The notes: generated from the letters alone by a model not told the origin. 21,016 nucleotides of DNA from a bacterium (GCA_017853915.1 JAFMIS010000006.1:1-21016); one strand, 5' to 3'. Shown: positions 1 to 7,294, counted from the first letter of the stretch. A program made the numbers and translations.

Positions 1-1671
1 CGTGCGCGTGACCCAGGCTTTCAACTCAAGCACGTCAGCCCGCTTGAACTGAGTCAATTCGCCAAGCTCAATAAGGAAGTTACCCTGCATCGCCACGGCC
101 AGTTCCTTCTGGTCGAAATGCCCTATGCCCAATTCGGCATAATGCTTGCCACCAATAGCGCGGAGCATGCTTGATTTCTTCGAGCCCTGCCGACCCTCGA
201 TAATGAACATAGAATCAACCTGGCATCCCGGGTACATGATTCGTCGCATCATAGCTAGCCAAAAGTTCTTACCACAGGACCGATGATACTCGGTATCCTC
301 CGCTTCACAGCAGTCGATGAAGAACCGTTCGATGCGCCCACGCACTCCATCGTAAGGCAGGTTACGGAATCTTTCTTGGAGGTGATTTCGTTTGTTTGAT
401 TCCGCGTACTTATTAATGCCGTGGATACATTGCTCTACGCTAAGAGTATGCATGCCCACTTGGTCTGATTGGAATACGCCTAGGATGGTGCGGTAGTGTT
501 CATCCAGGAATTCCTCGGGTCCGCGACCGAAGTCAACCATCTTCCGCTGCATGAAGGTATCGTACCAGATTGCGGGAAATAGCCCGGAAGTGCGGGCGAG
601 TATCTTTTCTACGTTGGTCATGTTGTGAATCGGCAACCCCTTCGAATTAACCGTTAGGCCAACCTCGGTCCATAATTGAACTTGAGAAGCTAGAGCCAGC
701 GGGCGTTCGCCGTCAGTGACCGCGATGGTTCCCTTGATATCCATGGTGATAACGTTATCGTTCGCCCACTGCTTCAGGCGGTCGTAGTCCCAGCCTTCCG
801 CCAGGGCATCGGCAGCGTCCCACCCGTCCTGCTCCACCTTACTTACGTTGATAATCTTGCATTCGGTTTTGAACGGGGCTAGGAGGCTTACTATGCGACG
901 GGAGGCCATAACCCCGGGCTCATCAGCATCCGGCCAGATCGTAACCTTGCGGCCCGCTAGAGGCTTCCAGTCTACTTTGTTGATGGCCTGCGCGCCGCCG
1001 GGCCAGGTAACGCAGACGGCTCGGTCTCCGACAATCTGACGCGCTGCGTCGCAGGCTTTCTCCCCTTCGACAAGGAGGACATTTGCTGTCGGATTGTTAT
1101 GTAGTTGTCGTAGGCCATATAGAGGCCGTGGTGCCGGGAATGCTCGGGGTACCCACGTCTCTTTGACTGAATGCCAAGACCACTGGGAATAGCGCTTGCG
1201 GACGACCCCATCATCGCCTTTTTCAGTATGCCGAAGAATGTAGCAAAGAATTCGGCCATCTTTATCTTCATACGCCCAATAGCCGTCGTTTGCAACAGTT
1301 ATTTCCATCTCGACGCCTTCAGGCGCAGGAGCAATAACGTCGTCGGTGCCGACAGCCCACTGTTTTTTAACGGGTACGATAGATTGCGTGAAATTGTAGC
1401 GTTCAACTAATGCCTTCGCCGCCTCTGCCTGACCCAGCCCGTTGATCGCGGCATACAGGGAAATCAGGTCGCCGCCGCCAGTGTCCTCGCCGCCCGCGAA
1501 ATCCTTCCACACTCCAGTCTCGAGGTTAACCGACGTGCTGCGTCCCGGAACTCCGGACAGGTCACCGACCACCCACTCCCGTCCCCGTCTCTTACCGCCG
1601 GGTAGCCAGTCCGGTACGATACTGTCAGAAACCGCCAGTAACTGTGCATTTATGGAGTGAAAGTCTGTCAT
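1..1671 (-). CDS. Phage primase-helicase, TOPRIM plus VapE-type ATPase (partial, C-terminus off left edge)
   Basis: Likely lays RNA primers and unwinds DNA at the phage fork. 557 residues are visible and the frame stays open to the window edge. The N-terminal ~90 residues have the usual phage-primase pattern (VWKDFAGGEDTGGGDLISLY). A TOPRIM domain follows, with the acidic motif LLVEGEKA near residue 202 and WPDADEPG near 246. The C-terminal part carries a P-loop, EGRQGSKKSSM near residue 493, followed by FLIELGEL, the arrangement of virulence-associated protein E (VapE) helicases. No N-terminal zinc finger is seen. The ATG overlaps the nuclease stop as ATGA, so it is the last visible gene of the leftward replication operon. 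The missing part should hold the arginine finger and the end of the ATPase. Family assignment is confident; primase activity is inferred. Confidence 0.9.
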   Translation of the reverse strand, partial: MTDFHSINAQLLAVSDSIVPDWLPGGKRRGREWVVGDLSGVPGRSTSVNLETGVWKDFAGGEDTGGGDLISLYAAINGLGQAEAAKALVERYNFTQSIVPVKKQWAVGTDDVIAPAPEGVEMEITVANDGYWAYEDKDGRILCYILRHTEKGDDGVVRKRYSQWSWHSVKETWVPRAFPAPRPLYGLRQLHNNPTANVLLVEGEKACDAARQIVGDRAVCVTWPGGAQAINKVDWKPLAGRKVTIWPDADEPGVMASRRIVSLLAPFKTECKIINVSKVEQDGWDAADALAEGWDYDRLKQWANDNVITMDIKGTIAVTDGERPLALASQVQLWTEVGLTVNSKGLPIHNMTNVEKILARTSGLFPAIWYDTFMQRKMVDFGRGPEEFLDEHYRTILGVFQSDQVGMHTLSVEQCIHGINKYAESNKRNHLQERFRNLPYDGVRGRIERFFIDCCEAEDTEYHRSCGKNFWLAMMRRIMYPGCQVDSMFIIEGRQGSKKSSMLRAIGGKHYAELGIGHFDQKELAVAMQGNFLIELGELTQFKRADVLELKAWVTRT

Positions 1672-1973
1672 TTGGTGAGATACTCCGTCAGTTCCCCCGG
1701 CTCCCGCACTATACATCCCAGCCCACCATCGTTGACAACCTGGTCAATGAAGGCTTGTTGTTCTTTACGGACAACCCCAGTCCGCGTTTTAACTTCGACC
1801 GCCAGGAAGCGGCCCTTGTACCAGCCGATCAAATCCGAAGACCCCGTGCACAGACCAGTACGCACCTTGCGACCATCCAGCGTGGTAAAGAGGCCGACGT
1901 TGTTCCGGAATAGCCTAGCCCCGAGTTTGCTGGCTTCGAGCTGCACAGCGTGCATGATGTCATTCTCGGTCAT
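1668..1973 (-). CDS. VRR-NUC domain nuclease
   Basis: A 101-residue stand-alone VRR-NUC protein of the PD-(D/E)XK superfamily, a compact size usual for phages. Visible family features are the N-terminal acidic residue E3, the RNNVG strand near 23-27, GSSDLIG (D47) and AVEVKT (E60, K62), which supply the catalytic D...ExK triad, then a glutamine at 72. Such enzymes cut branched or flapped DNA and in phages usually sit beside a helicase, as here. Both ends overlap neighbours by ATGA: the helicase stop upstream and the primase start downstream. It is therefore probably made in step with them and may process fork or recombination intermediates. The specific substrate cannot be read from sequence. 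Confidence 0.93.
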   Translation of the reverse strand: MTENDIMHAVQLEASKLGARLFRNNVGLFTTLDGRKVRTGLCTGSSDLIGWYKGRFLAVEVKTRTGVVRKEQQAFIDQVVNDGGLGCIVREPGELTEYLTK

Positions 1974-3334
1974 CGTCGTATCCCCCGTGATTTAGCTATC
2001 CAGTAGGCCCATCCATGCGGGTGCTTATACCCGCGACGTTTCCCCTCTTCGACCAACTCCTCATACGTTCGGCACATCCCCTGTCCTATGCGGCGCTTGG
2101 TTCGTTCGGCGGCAAGGTCAACTTCACTAAGTTCTCCGGCTCGCTCGTCGAGCTTTCGCTGGAGCACGGGGAATTCGATTCCGCAGTATCCGCAGACGGT
2201 GCTGCCTGCGGGACTAGCTGCAAAACAGGTGGTGCATATTCTTGGACCTGGCCTTGACTCGCCGCGTTTTTTGCCTCGTACTCCTTCCAGTGACCAATCA
2301 GTGTCTTCGTCAGGTAGTCCGTGGCGTGTGCTATTTCCGACGTGATCCAAGATAATTGCTTCGCGCTTTCCCTCGCATGGCCGCAGTGCGCGACCAACTT
2401 GTTGACGGTACAGCCCGAAAGATTGTGTCGGTCGCAGTAGTATCGCGCATTCGATTCCAGGTACGTCAAATCCCTCGCCAACGAGGTCGCAAGAGCATAA
2501 CACCTGTACGTTTCCTTCACGAAAGCCTCTAATGATTCGACTTCTTCGTTCGTCATTCATACCCCCTTCTATATACTCCGACGTTATGCCAGCGTCAGCA
2601 AACTGCTGCGCCACATTCTTTGCATGATTTACTGTAATACAGAATACAATTGCCCGCTTTCCTGCGCATTTCTTCGTGTACTGATCTATTACGTTACCTG
2701 TTATCGAGGGTTTGTCAACAACTGCGTCGATTTCACCCCTCACATAGTCGCCCATCCGGGTATGACACCCCTTTAAATCAACATTGGATGGTGCAAATAG
2801 CCGGTATTTTGACAACCAACCTGTGTCAATAAGGTGCTTAATTGACGGGCCCTTGATAATTAGGCTAAACCACTCCCCCAGGCCACGGCCATCGAGGCGA
2901 ACGGGGGTCGCCGTCAGGCCGATGTGGAACGACTCACGGAAGAACCCATGAACCTTGCTCCACGACTTAGCAGCTACGTGGTGAGCCTCATCGTAGACCA
3001 CTAAGTCCATTTTTCCTAGACTTTCTAGCTTATTTGCGACAGTCAGAATCGACCCCAAGGTAGCAGTTTTGATACTTGGCCGCTCTCCGGCTACCACTAG
3101 CCCGCTATCCAACCCTACAGCATTAAACGTCGCCAGAGTCTGATCGATCAACTCCTTTCTGTGTACCAGAAAGAGGCTCCGCTTGCCCTTTTCTGCCGCC
3201 AACTTCATCATGTGAGCGACCATTACAGTCTTCCCGCTGCCAGTTGGGGACGTTACTATCATTGTCTTTCGGCCTTGGGACATTTCCAGGCGGACCCTGT
3301 TGATCAATTCCACCTGGTAGTCACGAAGTTCCAT
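1970..3334 (-). CDS. SF2 DEAD/DEAH-box DNA helicase with C-terminal zinc finger
   Basis: A 454-residue superfamily 2 helicase. RecA-like domain 1 shows the Q-motif-like LRDYQ at 3-7, Walker A SPTGSGKT at 29-36, DEAH at 115-118 and TATP at 141-144. Domain 2 shows motif V around GEGFDVPG (286-293) and motif VI QQVGRALRP (311-319). A four-cysteine finger (C367, C370, C381, C384) follows, then a basic C-terminal tail of about 70 residues. The layout resembles phage and UvsW/Ssl2-type helicases that remodel forks or recombination intermediates. The ATG follows the upstream stop directly (TAGATG), with only a weak GGGAT ribosome site. It is coupled by ATGA to the VRR-NUC gene, suggesting joint action on branched DNA. 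A 156-codon out-of-frame ORF lies within its 3' half. Confidence 0.93.
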   Translation of the reverse strand: MELRDYQVELINRVRLEMSQGRKTMIVTSPTGSGKTVMVAHMMKLAAEKGKRSLFLVHRKELIDQTLATFNAVGLDSGLVVAGERPSIKTATLGSILTVANKLESLGKMDLVVYDEAHHVAAKSWSKVHGFFRESFHIGLTATPVRLDGRGLGEWFSLIIKGPSIKHLIDTGWLSKYRLFAPSNVDLKGCHTRMGDYVRGEIDAVVDKPSITGNVIDQYTKKCAGKRAIVFCITVNHAKNVAQQFADAGITSEYIEGGMNDERRSRIIRGFREGNVQVLCSCDLVGEGFDVPGIECAILLRPTQSFGLYRQQVGRALRPCEGKREAIILDHVGNSTRHGLPDEDTDWSLEGVRGKKRGESRPGPRICTTCFAASPAGSTVCGYCGIEFPVLQRKLDERAGELSEVDLAAERTKRRIGQGMCRTYEELVEEGKRRGYKHPHGWAYWIAKSRGIRR

Positions 3335-3613
3335 CTAATCCCAGTTCGCACCTTGGCCCGTCACCAGGGTCTGTTCAACCAAGCACTGTCCTATGAACCG
3401 CTCGATATCCCATGCGTAGTAGATAACCTCCCCCGTGACAGACAGCGCGCACGTCTGGCCGTACATCCACTTACCGAACGCGCGGTAGGCGGCAGGTGTT
3501 AGGACACTTTTTAGCTGGTCGCTTGTGAGGCTTTGGAGGATCGCGGAAGGTTTCGCAGACCGTTTTACACGTTTTGCCGTCGCAGACGATTTTGCAGTTC
3601 GCTTCGTAGCCAT
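3335..3613 (-). CDS. Conserved-looking phage protein with WMxGQT and DIERF motifs
   Basis: 92 residues, function unknown. The first ~25 residues are rich in Lys, Arg, Ala and Ser. The rest contains AFGKWMYGQTC, a Tyr pair and WDIERFIG, a pattern I associate with small unnamed phage proteins, so I treat the C-terminal two thirds as the conserved domain. I chose the ATG at 3613 over a TTG six bases upstream because AGGAGG stands eight bases before the ATG. That ribosome site lies inside the preceding Cys-rich gene, and the two genes overlap for 143 bp in different frames. The basic N-terminus may be a by-product of this double coding. It abuts the helicase gene. Confidence 0.75.
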   Translation of the reverse strand: MATKRTAKSSATAKRVKRSAKPSAILQSLTSDQLKSVLTPAAYRAFGKWMYGQTCALSVTGEVIYYAWDIERFIGQCLVEQTLVTGQGANWD

Positions 3614-3671
3614 GAGCAATTCCTCCTAGTAAAATGATTGTGCTAAGGGCATTTATACTGAATCGATACAC
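3471..3671 (-). CDS. Small Cys-rich exported protein (GTG start), overlapping the next gene
   Basis: 66 residues. The N-terminus MYRFSINALSTIILLGGIAH looks like a signal peptide or a single membrane anchor: one early Arg, a hydrophobic core, then a small-residue region. The mature part has a CxxxCxxxxCxxxC pattern (C26, C30, C35, C39) and a basic, Pro-rich tail with two more cysteines, so a disulfide-rich periplasmic peptide is possible. The GTG start is supported by AAGGAGGG five to six bases upstream, one of the best ribosome sites in this arm. It overlaps the zinc-ribbon gene upstream by 29 bp and the WMxGQT gene downstream by 143 bp. No family recognised; export is inferred. Confidence 0.6.
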   Translation of the reverse strand: MYRFSINALSTIILLGGIAHGYEANCKIVCDGKTCKTVCETFRDPPKPHKRPAKKCPNTCRLPRVR

Positions 3672-3963
3672 GTATCCCTCCTTGTGTTGTTATAAACAAA
3701 TCTTCGCATTCGTCCCAGGTAGCGCACCAATCTTCAACATCAAGCTGAAGTTCTGGGGTGAGCGCGTCCATCTCCGTTAACATGTCGCAAACCCACATCG
3801 CGGCATACGTAGGCTCGGTCGTGTCCCGGGTGAACTCGCCCACTCTGCAAATCCAGTGCCTATCCTGGCGGCGGTCTTCGCATTCCTGATTCGTGCACCA
3901 AGTAATACCGTATTCGGAATCAAGAGGTGCGCCACATTCTTCGCATCGTCCGTAGGATTTCAT
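3643..3963 (-). CDS. Small zinc-ribbon protein
   Basis: 106 residues, function unknown. The N-terminus has a rubredoxin-like knuckle pair, CEECGAPLD (C7, C10) and WCTNQEC (C23, C28), probably binding one zinc. The remainder is acidic and Trp-rich with VCDML, VEDWCATWDECEDL and a short C-terminal strand segment. The ATG overlaps the polymerase stop by four bases (ATGA), so it is translated right after the polymerase. It could be a replication accessory protein, but nothing in its sequence names a role. The downstream Cys-rich gene begins inside its 3' end. Confidence 0.75.
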   Translation of the reverse strand: MKSYGRCEECGAPLDSEYGITWCTNQECEDRRQDRHWICRVGEFTRDTTEPTYAAMWVCDMLTEMDALTPELQLDVEDWCATWDECEDLFITTQGGIRVSIQYKCP

Positions 3964-5771
3964 TTTCTATACCTTTCGTCAGTCCATGTTTCTACTTTAA
4001 TCGGCAGCCCCTTCGCCCAATGCGGAGTAGCTTCCATTAATTCTTTAAAGGCGGTTTCATCTCCGCCCTCGCAAACAATTTCATCGTGTACTGTCAATAT
4101 TACACGGAAGTCGGAATTTTCCAAGCGAAAAATAGCATCTCGCAGAACGTCGCGCGCAACTGCCTGAGTGATATTCTCCACCAGCTTGCCCCCGTAAGTC
4201 CGCACGTTGTCTCGGTACACAATGTCAGGGTCAAGCCGCGGTTTGTAGTACGCCACGCATCTCCCCGAGTGCAGCTGGATGAATAGAAAATCATTCTCGA
4301 TAAAGAACCGAAGCCCACGACACTCCTCGGTTTTCCCGGAGCGGATGACTCGTTGCACGCAATCCTGAATAGCATACCAGTAGTTGCGGACCGCGTGATA
4401 CTTCGCGCGATAAGTGTCCACTGCATATTTCGCGAAAGACTCTTCGATTTCAATGCCATAGTTCAGACAGGTATCCTTGAACTTCAGATGACCCATACCA
4501 AACCCGCAAGCGAGAATGATCACTTTGCCTAGTTGTCGCTGCTGCTTGGTGACCGCGTCGGCGGGAGTATTGTACACTTTGGCCGCCATGTCGATATAGG
4601 GGTCTCCACCGCATAAATACGTCTGTATATTAGCATCACCAGCGAGCCAACAAACTACGCGAGCCTCAATAGCTGCGAAATCTCCAACAGTTAGGTGATT
4701 TCCAGGAGTGGCCCGAAGCATGCCGCGAACGCCCGCAGATAGAGACTGGAACATATCGGGGTGCTTTTCTAAAAATGCAGGATAGTCGCATTTTTCGATA
4801 TCTTCGAACAATTCTGGCGTTGCCTTGCCCTTGATGAGATTATGTGGCTGTACGCCCTTGCCCGCCCACCTTCCTGTGTGCGCTCCATGATACAGCGCGG
4901 TCCCACGGATGCGATTGTCAGGACAGGCCATGGCAATCATGGACTCATACTTCGTGATAGATGACTTGCTCAACGCGCGGCGTATCTCGAGCAATCTGCG
5001 CTGGTACGGGGTGAGTCCCTCGGACTTAGCAAGCGCCTTTTCGATCGTATCTGCTGTCATATCAGGCACCGGAACTTCCTTGAGTATCCTCGCCACCTGC
5101 CCTGGAGACGTGATGCGCCCGTCGCTAATCTCGCCGAGTTCCTTGGTGATGTCCTTGTTGTACTGCTGCGCGAGACGCACGGCTTTCTTGCACAGGTCAA
5201 CGTCGCAGTATATCCCGCGCTCGTTAATCATCGTGGTCAGGACCCAGGTTTTCTGCTCGTCGTCCGATAGTGGCCGCAGATTCAAGGATGATTCAACAGC
5301 AACGTCACGCTCGCAATATTCATATAGCTTCTGTAAGTCCTCGGGCTTCTCGTGCCAGATAGAGTTGTCGTGCTTCGTGGCACGCCTCGGTTTAGATAGC
5401 CGTAGCATGAGGCGATCGTCACCCTTCTGCAGGGGAAGTTCGAGCACCGCGCCTAGTTCCTTCAGTTTGCGTGGAAGCCCGAGAGCGGCGGCCTTGGCAG
5501 CAGAGCATCGCAGCTGCGCAATATGGAGTTTGGGCCAGTGCTTCATAACATTATTCCAGATAACGTACTCAAACTCTGCGTTGTGCGCTTCTATGATACC
5601 GCCATTCGCCACATGCTCGAGCAGTGCAACGGGGTCCGGGTCGCCACGTTTCCACAGGCCGCCGGTGTAGGCGAGGCAGAGTACCTCGGTGGTGGGGTCG
5701 ATGGCGTAGCGAAACGCGCCGCACGTTTTCAGGTCGCACATGCTACGCGTTTCAAAATCGATGGTGATCAT
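3960..5771 (-). CDS. DNA polymerase I family (family A) with 3'-5' exonuclease domain
   Basis: The phage replicative polymerase, 603 residues. The N-terminal proofreading domain shows Exo I IDFETRS (D5, E7), Exo II AHNAEFE (62-68) and Exo III YEYCERD (Y152, D156). The polymerase domain shows motif A DFAAIEAR (364-371), motif B RQLGKVIILACGFG (412-425) and motif C VHDE (561-564). All catalytic acids are present, so it should be active. There is no 5'-nuclease domain, as usual for phage enzymes of this size. I chose the ATG at 5771, which overlaps the upstream stop as ATGA, rather than a TTG five codons earlier. It is the central gene of the leftward arm, upstream of helicase, nuclease and primase, which together form a near-complete replication set. 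Confidence 0.96.
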   Translation of the reverse strand: MITIDFETRSMCDLKTCGAFRYAIDPTTEVLCLAYTGGLWKRGDPDPVALLEHVANGGIIEAHNAEFEYVIWNNVMKHWPKLHIAQLRCSAAKAAALGLPRKLKELGAVLELPLQKGDDRLMLRLSKPRRATKHDNSIWHEKPEDLQKLYEYCERDVAVESSLNLRPLSDDEQKTWVLTTMINERGIYCDVDLCKKAVRLAQQYNKDITKELGEISDGRITSPGQVARILKEVPVPDMTADTIEKALAKSEGLTPYQRRLLEIRRALSKSSITKYESMIAMACPDNRIRGTALYHGAHTGRWAGKGVQPHNLIKGKATPELFEDIEKCDYPAFLEKHPDMFQSLSAGVRGMLRATPGNHLTVGDFAAIEARVVCWLAGDANIQTYLCGGDPYIDMAAKVYNTPADAVTKQQRQLGKVIILACGFGMGHLKFKDTCLNYGIEIEESFAKYAVDTYRAKYHAVRNYWYAIQDCVQRVIRSGKTEECRGLRFFIENDFLFIQLHSGRCVAYYKPRLDPDIVYRDNVRTYGGKLVENITQAVARDVLRDAIFRLENSDFRVILTVHDEIVCEGGDETAFKELMEATPHWAKGLPIKVETWTDERYRK

Positions 5772-5962
5772 GTTAAGTCCGGCCAATCGTCAGGCCAATG
5801 AATAAACCCGCGCTGCCTAAAATCAAACCACTCAATTGTGGTCATAAAAGAATCAAACGAGTTAGCTCCAAGCGTTGGGCTAAGGGTCCAATACCACGTG
5901 CACTGAAGCTCGCCTAACCATGCACTAAGCTGCTCGTCGTTTGGGGTTTTGATGATTTTCAT
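5768..5962 (-). CDS. Small protein of the PNDEQLSAW / DDWPDL duplicated family, copy 1
   Basis: 64 residues, function unknown. It opens with MKIIKTPNDEQLSAW and closes with GFIHWPDDWPDLT. The 57-residue protein at 6371-6544 opens with MKVISNPNDEQLSAW and closes with GYIYWADDWPDLEEK, so the two are paralogs whose middle sections have diverged in length and sequence. The ends may pack together as one small fold rich in Trp and Asp. It sits between the polymerase and a 34-residue membrane peptide, sharing ATGA overlaps with both. Upstream there is a GAGGATGATAGAGG purine stretch that can serve as its ribosome site. Confidence 0.75.
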   Translation of the reverse strand: MKIIKTPNDEQLSAWLGELQCTWYWTLSPTLGANSFDSFMTTIEWFDFRQRGFIHWPDDWPDLT

Positions 5963-6063
5963 CCTCTATCATCCTCATCCCAAAAAGTCTCAGCATTGGT
6001 TCCGAGTTTAAAACAAACCCAGAATCCAACGATGAAACCACATATGCCTGCTAAAATAATCAT
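5959..6063 (-). CDS. 34-residue single-span membrane peptide
   Basis: A very short gene reading MIILAGICGFIVGFWVCFKL, one hydrophobic helix of about 18 residues, then an acidic tail TNAETFWDEDDRG. It fills the only gap in this part of the operon exactly: its ATG overlaps the upstream stop (ATGA) with GGGAGGGGGAG just before it, and its own TGA overlaps the start of the next gene. That perfect fit is the main support. The predicted form is a small inner-membrane protein with an acidic cytoplasmic or periplasmic tail. A holin-like or superinfection role is possible, but the location in a replication operon gives no direct hint. Confidence 0.65.
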   Translation of the reverse strand: MIILAGICGFIVGFWVCFKLGTNAETFWDEDDRG

Positions 6064-6374
6064 TTCTCCCCCTCCCAGGGGAAGCACGCCGGACAGTCAA
6101 TACCTTTCTTGGCGCCGGTTCCGTTGCATGTTTTGCATCTCACATTCCACGGTAGCCTAGGAAACGACTCCTCAATATCAGGATAATCTGCGCCATGAAG
6201 CGGCAATTTGTTTCGATACATCTTCGCTAGAAACAGCAGGTGCTCCGCCAACCGCCGTGCTTCATATTTCTCCAGAATCTCCAAGCGACACTGCTTTATA
6301 TGCATACGGCACAAATCGATAAGCTGGTTGCGATCCAGATTACCAAAAAACTCATCTATGTCGATGTCACTCAT
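6060..6374 (-). CDS. LPWE-tail family protein with DnaJ-like zinc knuckle
   Basis: 104 residues. In order: an acidic N-terminus (SDIDIDEFFGN), a helical stretch containing YEARRLAEHLL near 57-67, a segment RLPWNV, a zinc-binding module CKTCNGTG...CPAC resembling half of a DnaJ central domain, and the C-terminal tail CFPWEGEK. The helix motif and tail are shared with four other small proteins in this arm. The ATG at 6374 follows GGAGGAGAA and overlaps the preceding stop (ATGA); longer in-frame starts upstream lie in a neighbour and were rejected. The function is unknown. The CxxCxGxG pattern suggests binding of peptide or nucleic acid. Confidence 0.8.
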   Translation of the reverse strand: MSDIDIDEFFGNLDRNQLIDLCRMHIKQCRLEILEKYEARRLAEHLLFLAKMYRNKLPLHGADYPDIEESFPRLPWNVRCKTCNGTGAKKGIDCPACFPWEGEK

Positions 6375-6544
6375 TTCTCCTCCAAATCCGGCCAATCGTC
6401 GGCCCAGTAAATATATCCGTGACGACCATAACAAATGGCTTGATACATAGCCTCATACATGTTTAATCCGCCGTGACTTTCCACATTTACCCAGCCGGCC
6501 CACGCACTCAGCTGCTCATCGTTTGGGTTGCTAATGACTTTCAT
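6371..6544 (-). CDS. Small protein of the PNDEQLSAW / DDWPDL duplicated family, copy 2
   Basis: 57 residues, paralog of the protein at 5768-5962: matching N-terminus (MKVISNPNDEQLSAW) and C-terminus (YIYWADDWPDLEEK), with a shorter middle (EAMYQAICYGRHG). Its last codons, GAT TTG GAG GAG AAA TGA, also form the ribosome site and start of the next gene, the same economy used by the LPWE-tail genes. The ATG at 6544 follows GGGAGGTGGAGAA. Lying between two LPWE-tail genes, it may work with them or may simply be a moved duplicate. No known family recognised. Confidence 0.78.
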   Translation of the reverse strand: MKVISNPNDEQLSAWAGWVNVESHGGLNMYEAMYQAICYGRHGYIYWADDWPDLEEK

Positions 6545-6762
6545 TTCTCCACCTCCCACGGCAGCACGTCACTCGACAAAACGCCGTAGCAGTTGCCCCC
6601 CTCACGAAGCCGCATTACTTGTTCACGCAAGGCCTCCGCCAACCGCCGCGCTTCTTTAAGTTCTTCTTCTAGCCTGCTAGCCTCCTTGTACCAGCACGTC
6701 ATGCAACGGGCATTAATCGTTCCGCAGGAACGGCTGCCACATTTCGGGCAATCGTAAATCAT
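6541..6762 (-). CDS. LPWE-tail family protein with N-terminal zinc ribbon
   Basis: 73 residues in three parts: a zinc ribbon (CPKC at 5-8, a further Cys, then CMTC near 21-24), a charged helix ASRLEEELKEARRLAEALRE likely to form a coiled coil, and the tail SSDVLPWEVEK. The EARRLAE helix and the LPWEVEK end match neighbours; the zinc ribbon is unique to this copy. The ATG at 6762 overlaps the previous stop (ATGA) after a GCGAGG ribosome site; an in-frame ATG six codons upstream is less likely. Helix plus a fixed tail suggests an adaptor that presents different N-terminal heads to one partner, but this is inference. Confidence 0.8.
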   Translation of the reverse strand: MIYDCPKCGSRSCGTINARCMTCWYKEASRLEEELKEARRLAEALREQVMRLREGGNCYGVLSSDVLPWEVEK

Positions 6763-6998
6763 GTATCCTCGCCTTCCCATGGTAATTTCCTGTGTTCGCA
6801 GGCGTAACCTTGATAATTGCAGCAAGACAACTCGTCGCGTAATTCCTCTGCTATCTGTCTCGCAGCTTTTAATTCCTCTTCATAGATGCAAAGTAATTCC
6901 GCGATATCGGGCAACATGTCAGCACGAATCGTGTAGCTTGGTTTTTTGTTTAAATACGCAGCATTTATCTGAGCAATTGCCATCTCTAGGTCTGTCAT
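6759..6998 (-). CDS. LPWE-tail family protein, divergent copy
   Basis: 79 residues. The N-terminus (MTDLEMAIAQINAAYLNKKP) is helical and unlike its neighbours. A central helix EEELKAARQIAEELRDEL is the divergent version of the EARRLAEEWR module. A short segment with three cysteines (SCCNYQGYACEH) comes next, then the tail RKLPWEGEDT. This is the only copy whose tail ends in GEDT rather than EK, and its DNA has lost the exact repeat seen in the others, so it is probably the oldest or fastest-changing member. Start ATG overlaps the upstream stop after GGGAGGTGGAG. Function unknown. Confidence 0.78.
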   Translation of the reverse strand: MTDLEMAIAQINAAYLNKKPSYTIRADMLPDIAELLCIYEEELKAARQIAEELRDELSCCNYQGYACEHRKLPWEGEDT

Positions 6999-7294
6999 TT
7001 CTCCACCTCCCAGGGTAGCTTATCATCATTACGGATTTCCGTTCGATAGTCCTCCCCTTGTCCTATCAGTGTCAAATAACTCTCCCGCCATTCCTCCGCC
7101 AACCGCCGCGCTTCCATCATCTCCGCATAGAATTTCGATTCAAACGCATCGTACTCACCGAAGTCAGGGTCAATCTTTTTCGCCTCTGCCAGGGCTTCGT
7201 CTTCATTCTCGGCCAACCCTTCCCAAAGAAGGTCATTCATGCCGCCGCACGGATAGAATTCTCCGTACCCAAAGACCATATAGTACTTGCTCAC
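6995..7294 (-). CDS. LPWE-tail family protein (GTG start)
   Basis: 99 residues beginning (GTG)SKYYMVFGYGEFYPCGG. A compact N-terminal domain of about 55 residues contains two-strand-like sequence and an acidic helix (ENEDEALAEAKKIDPDF). The shared module AEMMEARRLAEEWRESYL follows and the protein ends NDDKLPWEVEK. GTG at 7294 is chosen because it overlaps the previous stop as GTGA and follows GGGAGGTGGAGAA; the longer upstream reading lies in the neighbour's tail. The N-terminal part, with a Trp-Glu-Gly-Leu segment followed by AENEDEAL, resembles small phage domains that track one-letter-rich acidic sequences, but I cannot name a family. Confidence 0.78.
   Translation of the reverse strand: MSKYYMVFGYGEFYPCGGMNDLLWEGLAENEDEALAEAKKIDPDFGEYDAFESKFYAEMMEARRLAEEWRESYLTLIGQGEDYRTEIRNDDKLPWEVEK

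Noticed and set aside
972..1295. Minus-strand 107-codon ORF within the primase-helicase
   Set aside because: Different frame from the clear TOPRIM coding sequence and no recognisable features.
4909..5670. 253-codon ORF on the plus strand
   Set aside because: It is antisense to the DNA polymerase gene, very Ser/Arg-rich, and has no ribosome site; a shadow of codon bias in the polymerase.
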